A program made the position numbers and the translations under genes. Shown one piece after another: positions 33,882 to 42,167 of a stretch of 64,000 nt of DNA. This DNA comes from an uncultured Clostridia bacterium (GTDB lineage: Bacteria > Bacillota > Clostridia > TANB77 > CAG-508). Positions within the stretch are counted from its first letter, which is position 1. The number at the start of each line of letters is the position of its first letter. The DNA lies in NCBI GenBank assembly GCA_934119935.1, contig CAKOSX010000005.1, forward strand, positions 25,036 through 89,035, in the 5' to 3' direction. The notes under the pieces are model-generated. The model did no database searches. It had not been told where the DNA came from and saw only the letters and a list, made by a program, of their open reading frames with translations.

Positions 33882-33982
33882 AATAAATTTCCTCCCTATT
33901 TTACTATACTAAAGTTATTTTTCTATATTAAATTTTCTTAAGTTCTATCTATATAAATTTTAAAATTAATAACATATAAATT

Positions 33983-34522
33983 TTAGTTTGCTACAACAAC
34001 CATAGAATGCCTAATAACCTTACTTCCAATCATGTAGCCTTTTCTATATTCTTGTGCAACTATTTTTTCTCCAAGTTTTTCATCTTGTATCATGCTTACT
34101 GCCTCATGTAATTCTGGATCAAAAGGTTGTCCTACTGCCTCTATCTCTTTTACTCCATTTGCTGTAAGCACATCTTTAAATTGTTTTAACACAAGCTCGA
34201 TTCCTTTTTTGTATTCTTCATCTTTTGTCTCGGCTTCTGTTGCTTTTTCTAAGTTATCAATTACTGGTAATAATGATGATATTATATCCCCTATTATCGA
34301 ATTGTATAACCCTTCTCTTTCTTTTGCACTTCTTTTCTTTAAATTATCGAATTCTGCAATAAGCCTTGTGTGTCTATCTTTTACGTCTGTCAATTCATCT
34401 TTTAATTTTGATATTTGCTCATTTAATTCTTTTTCTTTATTTTCTGTCTTTTCTTCTTTTTTTACTTCTTGCTTTTCATCTTTTTCTTCTTGTACTTTTT
34501 TCTCTTTATCCATTATCATCAT
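33983..34522 (-). CDS. grpE: Nucleotide exchange factor GrpE
   Basis: This encodes 179 residues. A long charged coiled coil (1-60) is followed by the core EFDNLKKRSAKEREG and the beta domain VGQPFDPELHEAVSMI, ending VIRHSMVVVAN. It releases ADP from DnaK. The best start may be Met2 or Met4; AGGATGATG lies within the 3' end of hrcA, which overlaps by 17 nt. Confidence 0.96.
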   Translation of the reverse strand: MMIMDKEKKVQEEKDEKQEVKKEEKTENKEKELNEQISKLKDELTDVKDRHTRLIAEFDNLKKRSAKEREGLYNSIIGDIISSLLPVIDNLEKATEAETKDEEYKKGIELVLKQFKDVLTANGVKEIEAVGQPFDPELHEAVSMIQDEKLGEKIVAQEYRKGYMIGSKVIRHSMVVVAN

Positions 34523-35579
34523 CCTTTCTCTCTTTAGAATTTGGATTGTCTAGTTTTGGTGTTTCACTATTTTCGCCTAGCTTTTTACTAATATATTTCA
34601 TTGCCGATATTACTTTTGAATAGTCCATTCTGGTAGGTCCAATTATAGCAATTGTTCCTAAATCTTTGCCTTCTTCTTTATGTTTAAATGTTATTATGCT
34701 AAAGTCTTTTAGAGCTTCATCCACATTTTCATCACCAATGTAAACATTTATTTCATCTTGATTATCATCACTATTCAAAACATCTATCATCTGTTTAGTT
34801 TTGTCTGTATCTAATATATTTACAAAATTTTTGGCTATATCTAAACTCTTGAATTCTGGCAAATCAAACGATTTATTGGCCCCCTCCATATAAATCGGTG
34901 CGTCTTCGTTTATTGCTTTATTTAACTGTTCTAACACAGGTTTTACCACATTTAATACACTGCTCATTTCTGAATGCATGTATTCTTCCATCGGTTTATC
35001 TATTTGAGTAAGTGGTTTTCCTTTTAGCTTGTTGTTAAACAAATACGTTATTGTATCAACTTGTTCCTGTGTTACATCTTCGTCAAACTTAATTATTGTT
35101 TCTTTTATGAGTCCACTCTCTGTTAGAATTATAGCCATTAAAAGCCTGCTACCTAACAATACAAATTTAACTTCTTCTATATTTTGGCTCGCTACTCGTG
35201 GCCCTATTCCAACTGATGTGTAATGAGTTATTTCCGATAATGTTGATGTTGCAATTTTTGTTAAATCTTCTATCTGATTAACTTTAGTTGCAAGTTGTGT
35301 TTGTATATATTTTATCTCTTGCATACTAATATCATTATAGTTTAAAAGTTCATCAACATAATATCTATAACCTTGTGCCGACGGAATACGTCCAGCTGAT
35401 GTATGTGGTTTATCAAGCAAACCAATCTTTTCTAGCTCAGCCATATCGTTTCTTATCGTGGCACTGCTGTAATCAATTCCATGTTTTTCTACAATAGACT
35501 TTGAGCTTACAGGCTCAGCTGTTTCGATATATTCTTCTACAATAGCTTGTAATATTTTTTTCTTTCTATTGTCTAGCAT
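34506..35579 (-). CDS. hrcA: Heat-inducible transcription repressor HrcA
   Basis: The start is set at ATG 35579 (MLDNRKKKILQAIVEEYIET), preceded by AAAGAGG, rather than at the longer frame that would run through the operator. The product has 357 residues. A winged helix (about 1-75, with KSIVEKHGIDYSSATIRNDMAELEK) is followed by GAF-like and insertion domains. It binds CIRCE at 35594-35620 just upstream and so represses its own operon until heat shock draws off GroEL. Confidence 0.96.
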   Translation of the reverse strand: MLDNRKKKILQAIVEEYIETAEPVSSKSIVEKHGIDYSSATIRNDMAELEKIGLLDKPHTSAGRIPSAQGYRYYVDELLNYNDISMQEIKYIQTQLATKVNQIEDLTKIATSTLSEITHYTSVGIGPRVASQNIEEVKFVLLGSRLLMAIILTESGLIKETIIKFDEDVTQEQVDTITYLFNNKLKGKPLTQIDKPMEEYMHSEMSSVLNVVKPVLEQLNKAINEDAPIYMEGANKSFDLPEFKSLDIAKNFVNILDTDKTKQMIDVLNSDDNQDEINVYIGDENVDEALKDFSIITFKHKEEGKDLGTIAIIGPTRMDYSKVISAMKYISKKLGENSETPKLDNPNSKERKDDDNG

Positions 35580-35593
35580 TTTTTCACCTCTTT

Positions 35594-35620
35594 TTAGCAC
35601 TATACTATCTCGAGTGCTAA
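35594..35620. promoter_or_regulatory. CIRCE operator
   Basis: TTAGCACTA, 9 bp, GAGTGCTAA: one mismatch from the CIRCE consensus. It lies between the promoter and the start of hrcA. Confidence 0.95.
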
Positions 35621-35629
35621 ACTGTGTAT

Positions 35630-35658
35630 ATAATACATCGTAAGTTAGCAAAAGTCAA
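35630..35658 (-). promoter_or_regulatory. hrcA-grpE-dnaK operon promoter
   Basis: On the minus strand TTGACT (35658-35653), 17 bp, TATTAT (35635-35630), placing the start beside CIRCE as in other Firmicutes. Confidence 0.8.
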
Positions 35659-35733
35659 TAGAGATTGCTAATTTTATTGTGAAAGTTTTGTGAATTTTCG
35701 CTCGTTTACTACATAATTTTTACAACATAAAAA

Positions 35734-35763
35734 CTCGAGACAGTCTATATAGACCATCTCGAG
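35734..35763 (-). terminator. Terminator of the 120-aa membrane protein gene
   Basis: CTCGAGA (35734-35740) pairs with TCTCGAG (35757-35763), with an inner GTCTATATAGAC palindrome; a T-run follows on the minus strand. Confidence 0.8.
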
Positions 35764-35771
35764 GCAGGAGT

Positions 35772-36134
35772 TTATTCTTTTCGGTTATTTTTAATTCTTT
35801 TTACGTTCTCAGTCTGTTTAAAAATTGATTTCAAAAAAATTGGTATAATGATAGTTATAATTATAAGTCCCGATGCAAAAATCACAAGATTTTTATCAAT
35901 CTTAAATTTACTATCAATTACCATTCCAGCAATAATAGCTATAAGAAACCATCTTTCAGTTCTCGCCATAATATCATAATTATAAACTATGGTTATTGGT
36001 ATCTGCATTGCTACTACGAAAATAGCATACCGAACTGTCAAAATGGGAATTTTCGTTAAAAATATACTTATGTTTATCCCCATAATGACTCCAAGAATAA
36101 TTGCATTTAGTTTCATTGAAAATTTCATATGCAC
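35772..36134 (-). CDS. Small integral membrane protein, unknown
   Basis: This encodes 120 residues with four predicted membrane segments and a basic C-terminal tail (NVKRIKNNRKE). I do not recognise a family. GGGAGTGTGC precedes the ATG. It stands alone between ychF and the hrcA promoter with its own terminator. Confidence 0.6.
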   Translation of the reverse strand: MHMKFSMKLNAIILGVIMGINISIFLTKIPILTVRYAIFVVAMQIPITIVYNYDIMARTERWFLIAIIAGMVIDSKFKIDKNLVIFASGLIIITIIIPIFLKSIFKQTENVKRIKNNRKE

Positions 36135-36202
36135 ACTCCCTTTGTTATATTATTTTCTGAAACATATTTAATTTATACCATATTTTTCACTTTATGTAAA
36201 GA

Positions 36203-37291
36203 TTATACATTAAATTTAAATAATACTATATCTCCATCTTGCATTACATATTCTTTACCTTCTGAACGAACTAATCCTTTTTCTTTTGCAGCTGTCATCG
36301 AGCCTTCTCTCATTAAATCTTCATAAGAAACTATTTCTGCTCTAATGAATCCTCTTTCAATGTCTGAGTGAATTTTTCCTGCAGCCTGTGGAGCTTTTGT
36401 TCCTTTCTTTATTGTCCAAGCTCTTACTTCTGGCTCTCCAGCTGTTAAGAATGACATTAATCCAAGTAAATCATAGCTTGCCTTTATTACTTTATCTAGT
36501 CCAGATTCTTCCAAACCTAGTGCTTCTAGCATTTCTTTTTTATCATCGCCATCTAAGCTTGATAATTCTTCTTCTATTTTTACACAAAGCTTTATAACTT
36601 CTGCCTTGTCTTGTTTTGCATATTCTTTTACACTATTTACATTTGCATCATTTTCATCTAATAATTGATCTTCTGAAACATTTGCAACATATAAAATTGG
36701 CTTCATTGTTAATAAGAATCCATCCCTTACTATTTCTAGTTCTTCATCTGTATACTCCAAGCTTCTTGCTGGCTTGCCATTTTGCAAAGCATCTCTTACT
36801 TTTTTCCATGTATCAAATTCTAATTGATATTTCTTATCACCTTTTATTAATTTACTTGCTCTATCAATTCTTTTTTCAACAGTCTCTAAATCTGCAAAAA
36901 CTAGCTCTAAATTAATAGTTTCTATATCTCTTACTGGATTTATACTTCCATCAACATGTATTATGTTTGAATCTTCAAAACATCTTACAACTTGGCAAAT
37001 TGCATCTGTTTCTCTTATATGAGATAAAAACTTATTTCCTAATCCTTCACCTTTGCTTGCTCCTTTTACCAAACCTGCTATATCCACAAATTCAATTACA
37101 GCATGTGTAACCTTTTGAGGATTATACATCTTTGCTAGGTTGTCCAATCTCTCGTCTGGCACTGGAACTACTCCAACATTTGGTTCTATTGTACAGAATG
37201 GATAATTTGCACATTCTGCTCCTGCATTTGTTATTGCATTAAATAAAGTACTCTTTCCTACATTTGGAAGTCCTACAATTCCTATTTTCAT
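36203..37291 (-). CDS. ychF: Redox-regulated ATPase YchF
   Basis: The start is ATG 37291 (MKIGIVGLPNVGKSTLFNAI), preceded by GAAAGG; the longer frame lacks family similarity. The product has 362 residues, exact family length. The Obg-type P-loop is GLPNVGKST (7-15), with DIAGLVKGASKGEGLGNKFL (switch II). A coiled coil and a C-terminal TGS domain ending YVMQDGDIVLFKFNV follow. It binds ATP rather than GTP and associates with ribosomes. Confidence 0.97.
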   Translation of the reverse strand: MKIGIVGLPNVGKSTLFNAITNAGAECANYPFCTIEPNVGVVPVPDERLDNLAKMYNPQKVTHAVIEFVDIAGLVKGASKGEGLGNKFLSHIRETDAICQVVRCFEDSNIIHVDGSINPVRDIETINLELVFADLETVEKRIDRASKLIKGDKKYQLEFDTWKKVRDALQNGKPARSLEYTDEELEIVRDGFLLTMKPILYVANVSEDQLLDENDANVNSVKEYAKQDKAEVIKLCVKIEEELSSLDGDDKKEMLEALGLEESGLDKVIKASYDLLGLMSFLTAGEPEVRAWTIKKGTKAPQAAGKIHSDIERGFIRAEIVSYEDLMREGSMTAAKEKGLVRSEGKEYVMQDGDIVLFKFNV

Positions 37292-37369
37292 TATATCTTC
37301 GACCTTTCTTTTTCTTATAGCTATTATAATATAACACAAATTATTACTTTTGGCAATTAATTTATTTAA

Positions 37370-37386
37370 GGTTCCATACCGGAACC
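37370..37386 (-). promoter_or_regulatory. Small palindrome upstream of ychF
   Basis: GGTTCC and GGAACC around a 5-nt spacer (37370-37386) form a short hairpin between the endolysin gene end and ychF. It could be a weak terminator or an operator. Confidence 0.35.
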
Positions 37387-37417
37387 CCAAATAGAATTTT
37401 AAATATATTTTTCACTA

Positions 37418-38266
37418 TTATTTGAATAATTTATTAAACGTATTCTTTCCAACTATTCCATCTTGTGATAATCCATTTCTTTTTTGAAATTCTCGTATCG
37501 CACTTTCTGTTGCAGGTCCGAATATTCCGTCTGCATTAATGTTAAATAATTTGCAAATAAGCATTGACTGAATTAGCCAAGTGATGTTTCCTTCTGCTCC
37601 TCTTCGAACATTTATGCAGGCATTGTAAGTGTTAGTTCCAAATATTCCATCGACTGCTAGTTTACTTCCAAACTGTTTATTTAATTCTGTTTGTAATCCC
37701 TTCACCAATGCCTTCTTCGTCTCGTTTCCATAAATATTATCTACTGAAATATTTAAGCCATATTTTTCATTTAAAGAGGTTTGTATTGTAGCTATTTTTC
37801 CCTTTTCTTGGCTTGGTTTTGATACTCCTGTTTCATTTGAATTTGCTATTTGATCAAATGGAAAATTGTCACCCGGGCAATTTGTTGCATTTACATTTTT
37901 ATGAACTTGTACTGTGTTTATTCCATATTTATTTTTTAAAAAATTTACAAGTTCTCTTCCAGCCTTAATCTCCTCCTCTTGCATTATTTCTTCCTTATAA
38001 TCTCCTTCAAAGCAAATTCCCAATGAATCATAATTTGCACCATATGCATGAGCTCCAACTTTATCCTCTGGACGAAGTCTATATATTGTGCCGTCTTTTC
38101 TTACCAGAAAGTGATATCCAGCTCCACTCCAACCGTTGCTTAAATGCCACCTGTGAATATCTTCAGCTGAGCACCTTTTTGCAGCAGCATGATGCAAAAT
38201 TATTCTTTTAGTAGAGCTACGTGTATCCATTTGTTTAAAATTTAAATTTGTATTAATTATATTCAT
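37418..38266 (-). CDS. N-acetylmuramoyl-L-alanine amidase (endolysin-like) with peptidoglycan-binding repeats
   Basis: This encodes 282 residues. An amidase_2/PGRP domain (about 15-145) has ILHHAA (His25), YHFLVRKDGTIYRLR, VHKNVN (His122) and NCPGDNFPF (Cys130), matching the zinc-ligand pattern. Two or three peptidoglycan-binding segments follow (VDNIYGNETKKAL, VDGIFGTNTYNA, DGIFGPATESAIREFQKRNGL). No signal peptide is seen, as in phage endolysins that need a holin. The next gene upstream (38269) is a holin-like protein 2 nt away, so the pair forms a lysis cassette. Confidence 0.9.
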   Translation of the reverse strand: MNIINTNLNFKQMDTRSSTKRIILHHAAAKRCSAEDIHRWHLSNGWSGAGYHFLVRKDGTIYRLRPEDKVGAHAYGANYDSLGICFEGDYKEEIMQEEEIKAGRELVNFLKNKYGINTVQVHKNVNATNCPGDNFPFDQIANSNETGVSKPSQEKGKIATIQTSLNEKYGLNISVDNIYGNETKKALVKGLQTELNKQFGSKLAVDGIFGTNTYNACINVRRGAEGNITWLIQSMLICKLFNINADGIFGPATESAIREFQKRNGLSQDGIVGKNTFNKLFK

Positions 38267-38268
38267 AT

Positions 38269-38469
38269 TTATTTTTTCTCCCTATTGCTAATAGCCTTCT
38301 GACCAAGTAAATACGTACTTATTACACCTTGAACAACGGCTATTACTTGTACTATTTGAATCGCATATGGTATTGTTATTCCTTCTACAGCATTAATTCC
38401 AGTAACCAAAGCACTAATAATTGCCAAAACATTTATTGTATATTTTGCTATTGTCTTAATCTTTTCCAT
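38269..38469 (-). CDS. Holin-like small membrane protein
   Basis: This encodes 66 residues with two membrane segments (about 10-28 and 33-56), a short basic C-terminal tail (GQKAISNREKK), and the layout of small phage holins. The stop falls 2 nt before the start of the amidase gene, so the two are translated together. AGGAGG precedes the ATG. No other phage gene is nearby, so the cassette is probably domesticated or a remnant. Confidence 0.8.
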   Translation of the reverse strand: MEKIKTIAKYTINVLAIISALVTGINAVEGITIPYAIQIVQVIAVVQGVISTYLLGQKAISNREKK

Positions 38470-38573
38470 ATTAAATCCTCCTAATATATTGTATTCGAGA
38501 ATTTTTTTATTGAGACTATTTACACGAATTTAGATAAAAAATTTATTTTTTCATAATTTTCAATTGGAAATAT

Positions 38574-38602
38574 TTGACTTTTCCTGTAAAATATTGTATA
38601 AT
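38574..38602 (+). promoter_or_regulatory. Promoter of the 72-aa orphan gene
   Basis: TTGACT (38574-38579), 17 bp, TATAAT (38597-38602). Confidence 0.8.
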
Positions 38603-38650
38603 TTTGCCAGTAACATATTTTAATATGTGTTGCCTTCGAATATATACAGA

Positions 38651-38688
38651 GTTCGGAGGCACAATCCTCCGAACAATCACAAGGAGGA
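38651..38688 (+). promoter_or_regulatory. Leader hairpin with alternative pairing to the ribosome binding site
   Basis: GTTCGGAGG (38651-38659) and CCTCCGAAC (38666-38674) form a perfect 9-bp stem. The same CCTCC can instead pair with the ribosome binding site AAGGAGG at about 38681-38687. The two folds exclude each other, which would let a factor or RNA switch translation on and off. Confidence 0.55.
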
Positions 38689-38695
38689 AGTTTTA

Positions 38696-38914
38696 ATGAA
38701 AGTATCGATGAATGACAAGGTCAAAGTCAAACTGAACAAGATCGGCGATGAATTGCTTCAAAAAGTTTTGGGAAGTTCTCAGGAGCTTCCCAAAAAGGAT
38801 CCTGAGGGTTATACCGAAATGAAGTTTCTCTATCTCCTTAAGATGTTCGAGGATTTCGAATATCTGGGTGAGGTCAACAAGCCGTTTGACGGCGATGTTA
38901 TTGTAATCGCATAA
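38696..38914 (+). CDS. Small orphan protein, 72 aa
   Basis: The start is ATG 38696, 8 nt after AAGGAGG, not the longer frame that runs through the leader hairpin. The product is soluble and charged (MKVSMNDKVKVKLNKIGDEL, ending FDGDVIVIA) and has no family I recognise. Codons are richer in G and C than in the neighbours, as with the orphan at 5667. It has its own consensus promoter, a structured leader and a 16-bp terminator, so it is a self-contained cassette beside the lysis genes and the second peptide/antisense locus. Confidence 0.75.
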   Translation: MKVSMNDKVKVKLNKIGDELLQKVLGSSQELPKKDPEGYTEMKFLYLLKMFEDFEYLGEVNKPFDGDVIVIA

Positions 38915-38951
38915 TTTCATTTCATGGTACAGGCCTTATCACATGTACCAC

Positions 38952-38997
38952 AACCACCAGCAGAGTTACTCATTTCAGAGCAACTCTGCTGGTGGTT
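38952..38997 (+). terminator. 16-bp perfect-stem terminator of the small orphan gene
   Basis: AACCACCAGCAGAGTT (38952-38967) is perfectly complementary to 38982-38997, followed by TATTTTTTAT. Confidence 0.9.
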
Positions 38998-39048
38998 TAT
39001 TTTTTATATAACTAGATTAAATTTATAACAAAAATCGTTGTCAAAAAA

Positions 39049-39077
39049 TTGACAAACAGATAATTAATGTATATAAT
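39049..39077 (+). promoter_or_regulatory. Antisense RNA promoter, locus 2
   Basis: TTGACA (39049-39054), 17 bp, TATAAT (39072-39077): full consensus. The start lies at or near ATAGGAAATGA (39082-39092). Confidence 0.8.
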
Positions 39078-39082
39078 AAATA

Positions 39083-39166
39083 TAGGAAATGAAAAACCAC
39101 AATCGTGGTTGCCACATATTATTGTAACAACACATCTGCTGGCCAAAGCAAAGATGTGTTGTTTTA
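39083..39166 (+). ncRNA. Candidate antisense RNA of peptide locus 2
   Basis: An RNA of about 80 nt starts at ATAGGAAATGA and ends at the hairpin 39128-39161 with its T-rich tail. It meets the peptide mRNA head-on across this terminator. GTTGCCAC (39108-39115) near its 5' end also occurs near the 5' end of the peptide mRNA (minus strand 39319-39312). The layout is the same as in locus 1 at 945-1034, although most of the sequence has changed. Confidence 0.55.
39128..39161. terminator. Shared bidirectional terminator, locus 2
   Basis: CAACACATCT (39128-39137) pairs with AGATGTGTTG (39152-39161), then TTTTATTT. It corresponds to the terminator at 949-982 in locus 1, which also has ACATCT / AGRTGTG in its stem. 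Confidence 0.75.
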
Positions 39167-39167
39167 T

Positions 39168-39269
39168 TTATTCCTTATTTGACAAAATTATGTATATAAT
39201 TGCTAATAAGGCTACGTTTATAGTAAGGGAAAATCCCAATGCATATATTAAAAATAATATAATACCCAT
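39168..39269 (-). CDS. Small hydrophobic peptide, candidate type I toxin (locus 2)
   Basis: This encodes 33 residues. ATG at 39269 follows GAGGTGGTG. The peptide is a single membrane helix (ILFLIYALGFSLTINVALLA and on) with a short polar end SNKE. It is homologous to the locus 1 peptide through SLT(L/I)NVAL(T/L)A and the preceding hydrophobic run. The SD lies at the foot of a leader hairpin as in locus 1. It sits beside tRNA-Thr and the orphan cassette at 38696. Confidence 0.65.
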   Translation of the reverse strand: MGIILFLIYALGFSLTINVALLAIIYIILSNKE

Positions 39270-39285
39270 AAACACCACCTCACTT

Positions 39286-39318
39286 TCCCATAGTATATAC
39301 TATGAAGTAAAGTGGCAA
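39286..39318 (-). promoter_or_regulatory. 5' UTR hairpin near the ribosome binding site, locus 2
   Basis: On the minus strand CACTTT pairs with AAAGTG just before GAGGTGG, enclosing the perfect hairpin CATAGTATATACTATG. The position matches the 788-821 hairpin of locus 1, but the bases differ. Confidence 0.5.
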
Positions 39319-39350
39319 CACACTTGCTTATCTCATTTCCTATATCAATT

Positions 39351-39379
39351 ACTATACTATATATATTAATAAAAAACAA
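39351..39379 (-). promoter_or_regulatory. Promoter of small-peptide mRNA, locus 2
   Basis: On the minus strand TTGTTT (39379-39374), 17 bp, TATAGT (39356-39351). It is weaker than the opposing antisense promoter, as in locus 1. Confidence 0.55.
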
Positions 39380-39464
39380 GCGAACACTAAAAATATATGC
39401 ATATTTTTTTATGTTAGATAAAATAAAAAAATTAAAGTTATATAAAACTCTAATTTTTTCATTC

Positions 39465-39540
39465 TGGAGCTAACAACCGGAATTGAACCGGTGACCTCAG
39501 CCTTACCAAGGCTGCGCTCTACCTACTGAGCTATGATAGC
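39465..39540 (-). tRNA. tRNA-Thr (GGU anticodon)
   Basis: The minus strand starts GCTATCA, has a standard D arm (AGCTCAGTAGGTAGAGC), anticodon loop TTGGTAA (anticodon GGT), T loop TTCAATT and encoded CCA. One T-T mismatch is present in the acceptor stem. Confidence 0.92.
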
Positions 39541-39571
39541 ATGTATTGCTTCTGTTTTTCATCAGAAGCTT

Positions 39572-40204
39572 TTATATATTACTTTCTGCTTGTATATTTT
39601 TTGCAGTTTTCTTTCTAATTCTTTGTATTGCATTGTCCACAGATTTTACTGGAGCATCTAATCTTTCTGCAATTTTTACATAAGATTCTCCTTGTACATA
39701 TCTATTAAGTACTTTCTTTTCAAAATCACTTAATGATGAGTCTATCACATTTTCTACACTTAAGAAATATTCTTTTTTTGTAATTGTATCTAGTGGATCT
39801 TCTATTACTGTGTTTTCAAGCACGTCCACTATTTGTGTATCATTGTTCCCATCTTCGTTTTCAAAAGCTGTCATATTCAATGATAAATATGAATTTAGTG
39901 GCATATGTTTTTGTCTATTAGAGGATTTTATTGCTGTTATTAGCTGTCTTTCTATACATAAATTTGCAAATGATTTAAATGAATTCTGCTTGTCCGGTTT
40001 GTAATCTTTAATCGCTTTATATAACCCTATCAAACCTTCTTGTACTATATCTTCTTTTTCGGCACCAATTATAAAATATTTATTCACTTTTGAATTTACT
40101 AGGTCTTTATATTTGCATATTAAAAAATCTAGTGCATCTGTATCTTTTTTATTTATCAATTCCAGTAGTTCATCATCAGACATATTATTATAATTGTTGT
40201 TCAT
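39572..40204 (-). CDS. sigH: RNA polymerase sigma factor SigH (Spo0H-like)
   Basis: This encodes 210 residues. Region 2 contains DIVQEGLIGLYKAIKDYKPDKQNSF and a recognition helix FANLCIERQLITAIKS; region 4 has LDAPVKSVDNAIQRIRKK. The pattern and length match the SigH branch, which starts sporulation and stress or competence genes. With sleB this suggests a spore-forming lineage or a relic of one. It directly precedes tRNA-Thr on the same strand. Confidence 0.9.
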   Translation of the reverse strand: MNNNYNNMSDDELLELINKKDTDALDFLICKYKDLVNSKVNKYFIIGAEKEDIVQEGLIGLYKAIKDYKPDKQNSFKSFANLCIERQLITAIKSSNRQKHMPLNSYLSLNMTAFENEDGNNDTQIVDVLENTVIEDPLDTITKKEYFLSVENVIDSSLSDFEKKVLNRYVQGESYVKIAERLDAPVKSVDNAIQRIRKKTAKNIQAESNI

Positions 40205-40376
40205 CTTTTAGCAAGTTCCTCCTAATAGTGCCTCATTGGTTTGTATTATATGCCAAAAAAGCTTGAAATGTCAATATTTTTTGCAAATTATTTTCATTTT
40301 TTTAGTGGTTTTTTTATTGCTAAACCGTCTTTTTTGAGGTATAATCATTCTATTAAAATTTAAGGAGATTTTTGCA

Positions 40377-42167
40377 ATGGCTTTTGATGGTATTGTAACT
40401 AAAGCAGTCGTTTCAGAATTGAATACTTGTCTTATTAATGGAAAGATAAATAAAATTTTTGAACCTAATAAAAACGAGATTTTATTGGGTATTTATTCTG
40501 GTGGAAAAAATTATTGTTTGAATATTTCTATAGATTCAGTAAACTATAGAATTAATTTAACTACCAGTTCTAAGCCTAACCCTCAAAATGTTTTGAATTT
40601 TTGTATGGTTCTTAGAAAACATTTGACTGGTGGAACTATAAAAAAAATCTATTCTACTGGCTTGGAACGTATTGTTTTTATTGATGTTGATGTATACAAC
40701 GAGCTTAATGATTTAATTACAAAAACTCTTGTTGTTGAACTTATGGGAAAGCACAGCAATGTTATCCTACTAAATTCAGAGCATATAGTTATCGATAGCT
40801 TACGTCATCTAAATAAGTTTGATAATTCAAATAGAGACATCTTCCCTGGTTCGAAATATTTGAATATTGAAAGTGATAAAAAGGACTTTCTTGCAGTTAG
40901 AACTTTTGATGAATTTTATAGAGATGTCACAATAGATTGCGGAAATTTACCATCAACATTATCTAAAATTTACAATGGATTTGGAAAGAAAAATATATCA
41001 TATTTATTAGAAACATTGAATATTCCAACAGCTGTTTCTACTAATGATTTGAAAAAAGTTTACTCATATTTAAAAGATTTATTTGCAAGCATGCCTGATA
41101 ATGTTGTTTTAAAAGAATATGCCGCTGACAAGAAAGACTATTTTGCTTATAACTCTATAAATGACGGACTTTCTGTAAATTTCTTTTTAGATGATTTTTA
41201 TACTTCAAAAGAACAAGCTGAGCAGTTTAAACAATATAGAGATACAGTATTAAAGCTTGTTTTAAATCATGTTGGAAAAATAAAAGAAAGAATTAGCACA
41301 ATAGATTCAAAAATTGCCGATTGCACAAATGCTGAAAAATACAGATTATATGGTGAGTTAATAACCTCTAACTTATACAGAATCCCAGATTATCCACAGT
41401 CTGAAGTTACTTTGGAAAATTATTATGATAACAACAATTTAATTACTATACCTTTAGATGAGAAATTTAGTCCATCTAAAAACGCCAAGAATTTTTTCAA
41501 GAAATATAGAAAATTACAAAATACAATAGCTATTGTAGAAAAGCAAAAAGAATTGGCCGAAGCCGAACTATCATACTTGGATAGCATTGTATACGAATTA
41601 GAAAATGTTTCCACAATTGAAGATATAGACAATATTTATTCTGAAATTTGTGATAATTTAATTTTTGGAAAAAATGCAAATACAGTAAATAATCATGTTT
41701 ATAATAGCCACGATAAAATTGCTAATTCAAAGAATTCAAAATCTAATAAGCAGTCAAGCTCAAGCAATATGCCGGAGAAGCGTGATATTGATGGTTACAC
41801 TGTTTACATTGGAAAAAATAATAAACAAAATGATTATTTAACTTGCAGACTCGCACAAAATTCTGACATTTGGTTCCACACAAAAGATATACATGGAAGC
41901 CACGTTGTATTAAAAGTAGATAGTAACCCTAATGCCTCTCATGTAAACTCAGAAAATCCTGGTATATCTAATACATTCAGTGTTCCAGACGCCGTTTTAT
42001 ATAAATGTGCATCTGTTGCAGCATACTACAGCAAAGCCAGAATGTCTCAGAATGTGCCAGTTGACTATACCTTAATAAAATACGTAAAGAAACCTAATGG
42101 TGCAAAACCAGGAATGGTAATATACACAAATAATAAAACCATATATGCAAATCCACAAAATATATAA
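40377..42167 (+). CDS. rqcH: Ribosome quality control factor RqcH (NFACT family)
   Basis: This encodes 596 residues. An NFACT-N domain starts MAFDGIVTKAVVSELN; two HhH-like/coiled-coil parts follow (about 270-450). The NFACT-R domain carries RDIDGYTVYIGKNNKQNDYLTCRLA then DIWFHTKDIHGSHVVL. In Firmicutes RqcH adds alanine tails to nascent chains on obstructed large subunits. It works alongside tmRNA and MutS2, both in this window. A REP-like composite repeat begins right after its TAA. Confidence 0.95.
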   Translation: MAFDGIVTKAVVSELNTCLINGKINKIFEPNKNEILLGIYSGGKNYCLNISIDSVNYRINLTTSSKPNPQNVLNFCMVLRKHLTGGTIKKIYSTGLERIVFIDVDVYNELNDLITKTLVVELMGKHSNVILLNSEHIVIDSLRHLNKFDNSNRDIFPGSKYLNIESDKKDFLAVRTFDEFYRDVTIDCGNLPSTLSKIYNGFGKKNISYLLETLNIPTAVSTNDLKKVYSYLKDLFASMPDNVVLKEYAADKKDYFAYNSINDGLSVNFFLDDFYTSKEQAEQFKQYRDTVLKLVLNHVGKIKERISTIDSKIADCTNAEKYRLYGELITSNLYRIPDYPQSEVTLENYYDNNNLITIPLDEKFSPSKNAKNFFKKYRKLQNTIAIVEKQKELAEAELSYLDSIVYELENVSTIEDIDNIYSEICDNLIFGKNANTVNNHVYNSHDKIANSKNSKSNKQSSSSNMPEKRDIDGYTVYIGKNNKQNDYLTCRLAQNSDIWFHTKDIHGSHVVLKVDSNPNASHVNSENPGISNTFSVPDAVLYKCASVAAYYSKARMSQNVPVDYTLIKYVKKPNGAKPGMVIYTNNKTIYANPQNI

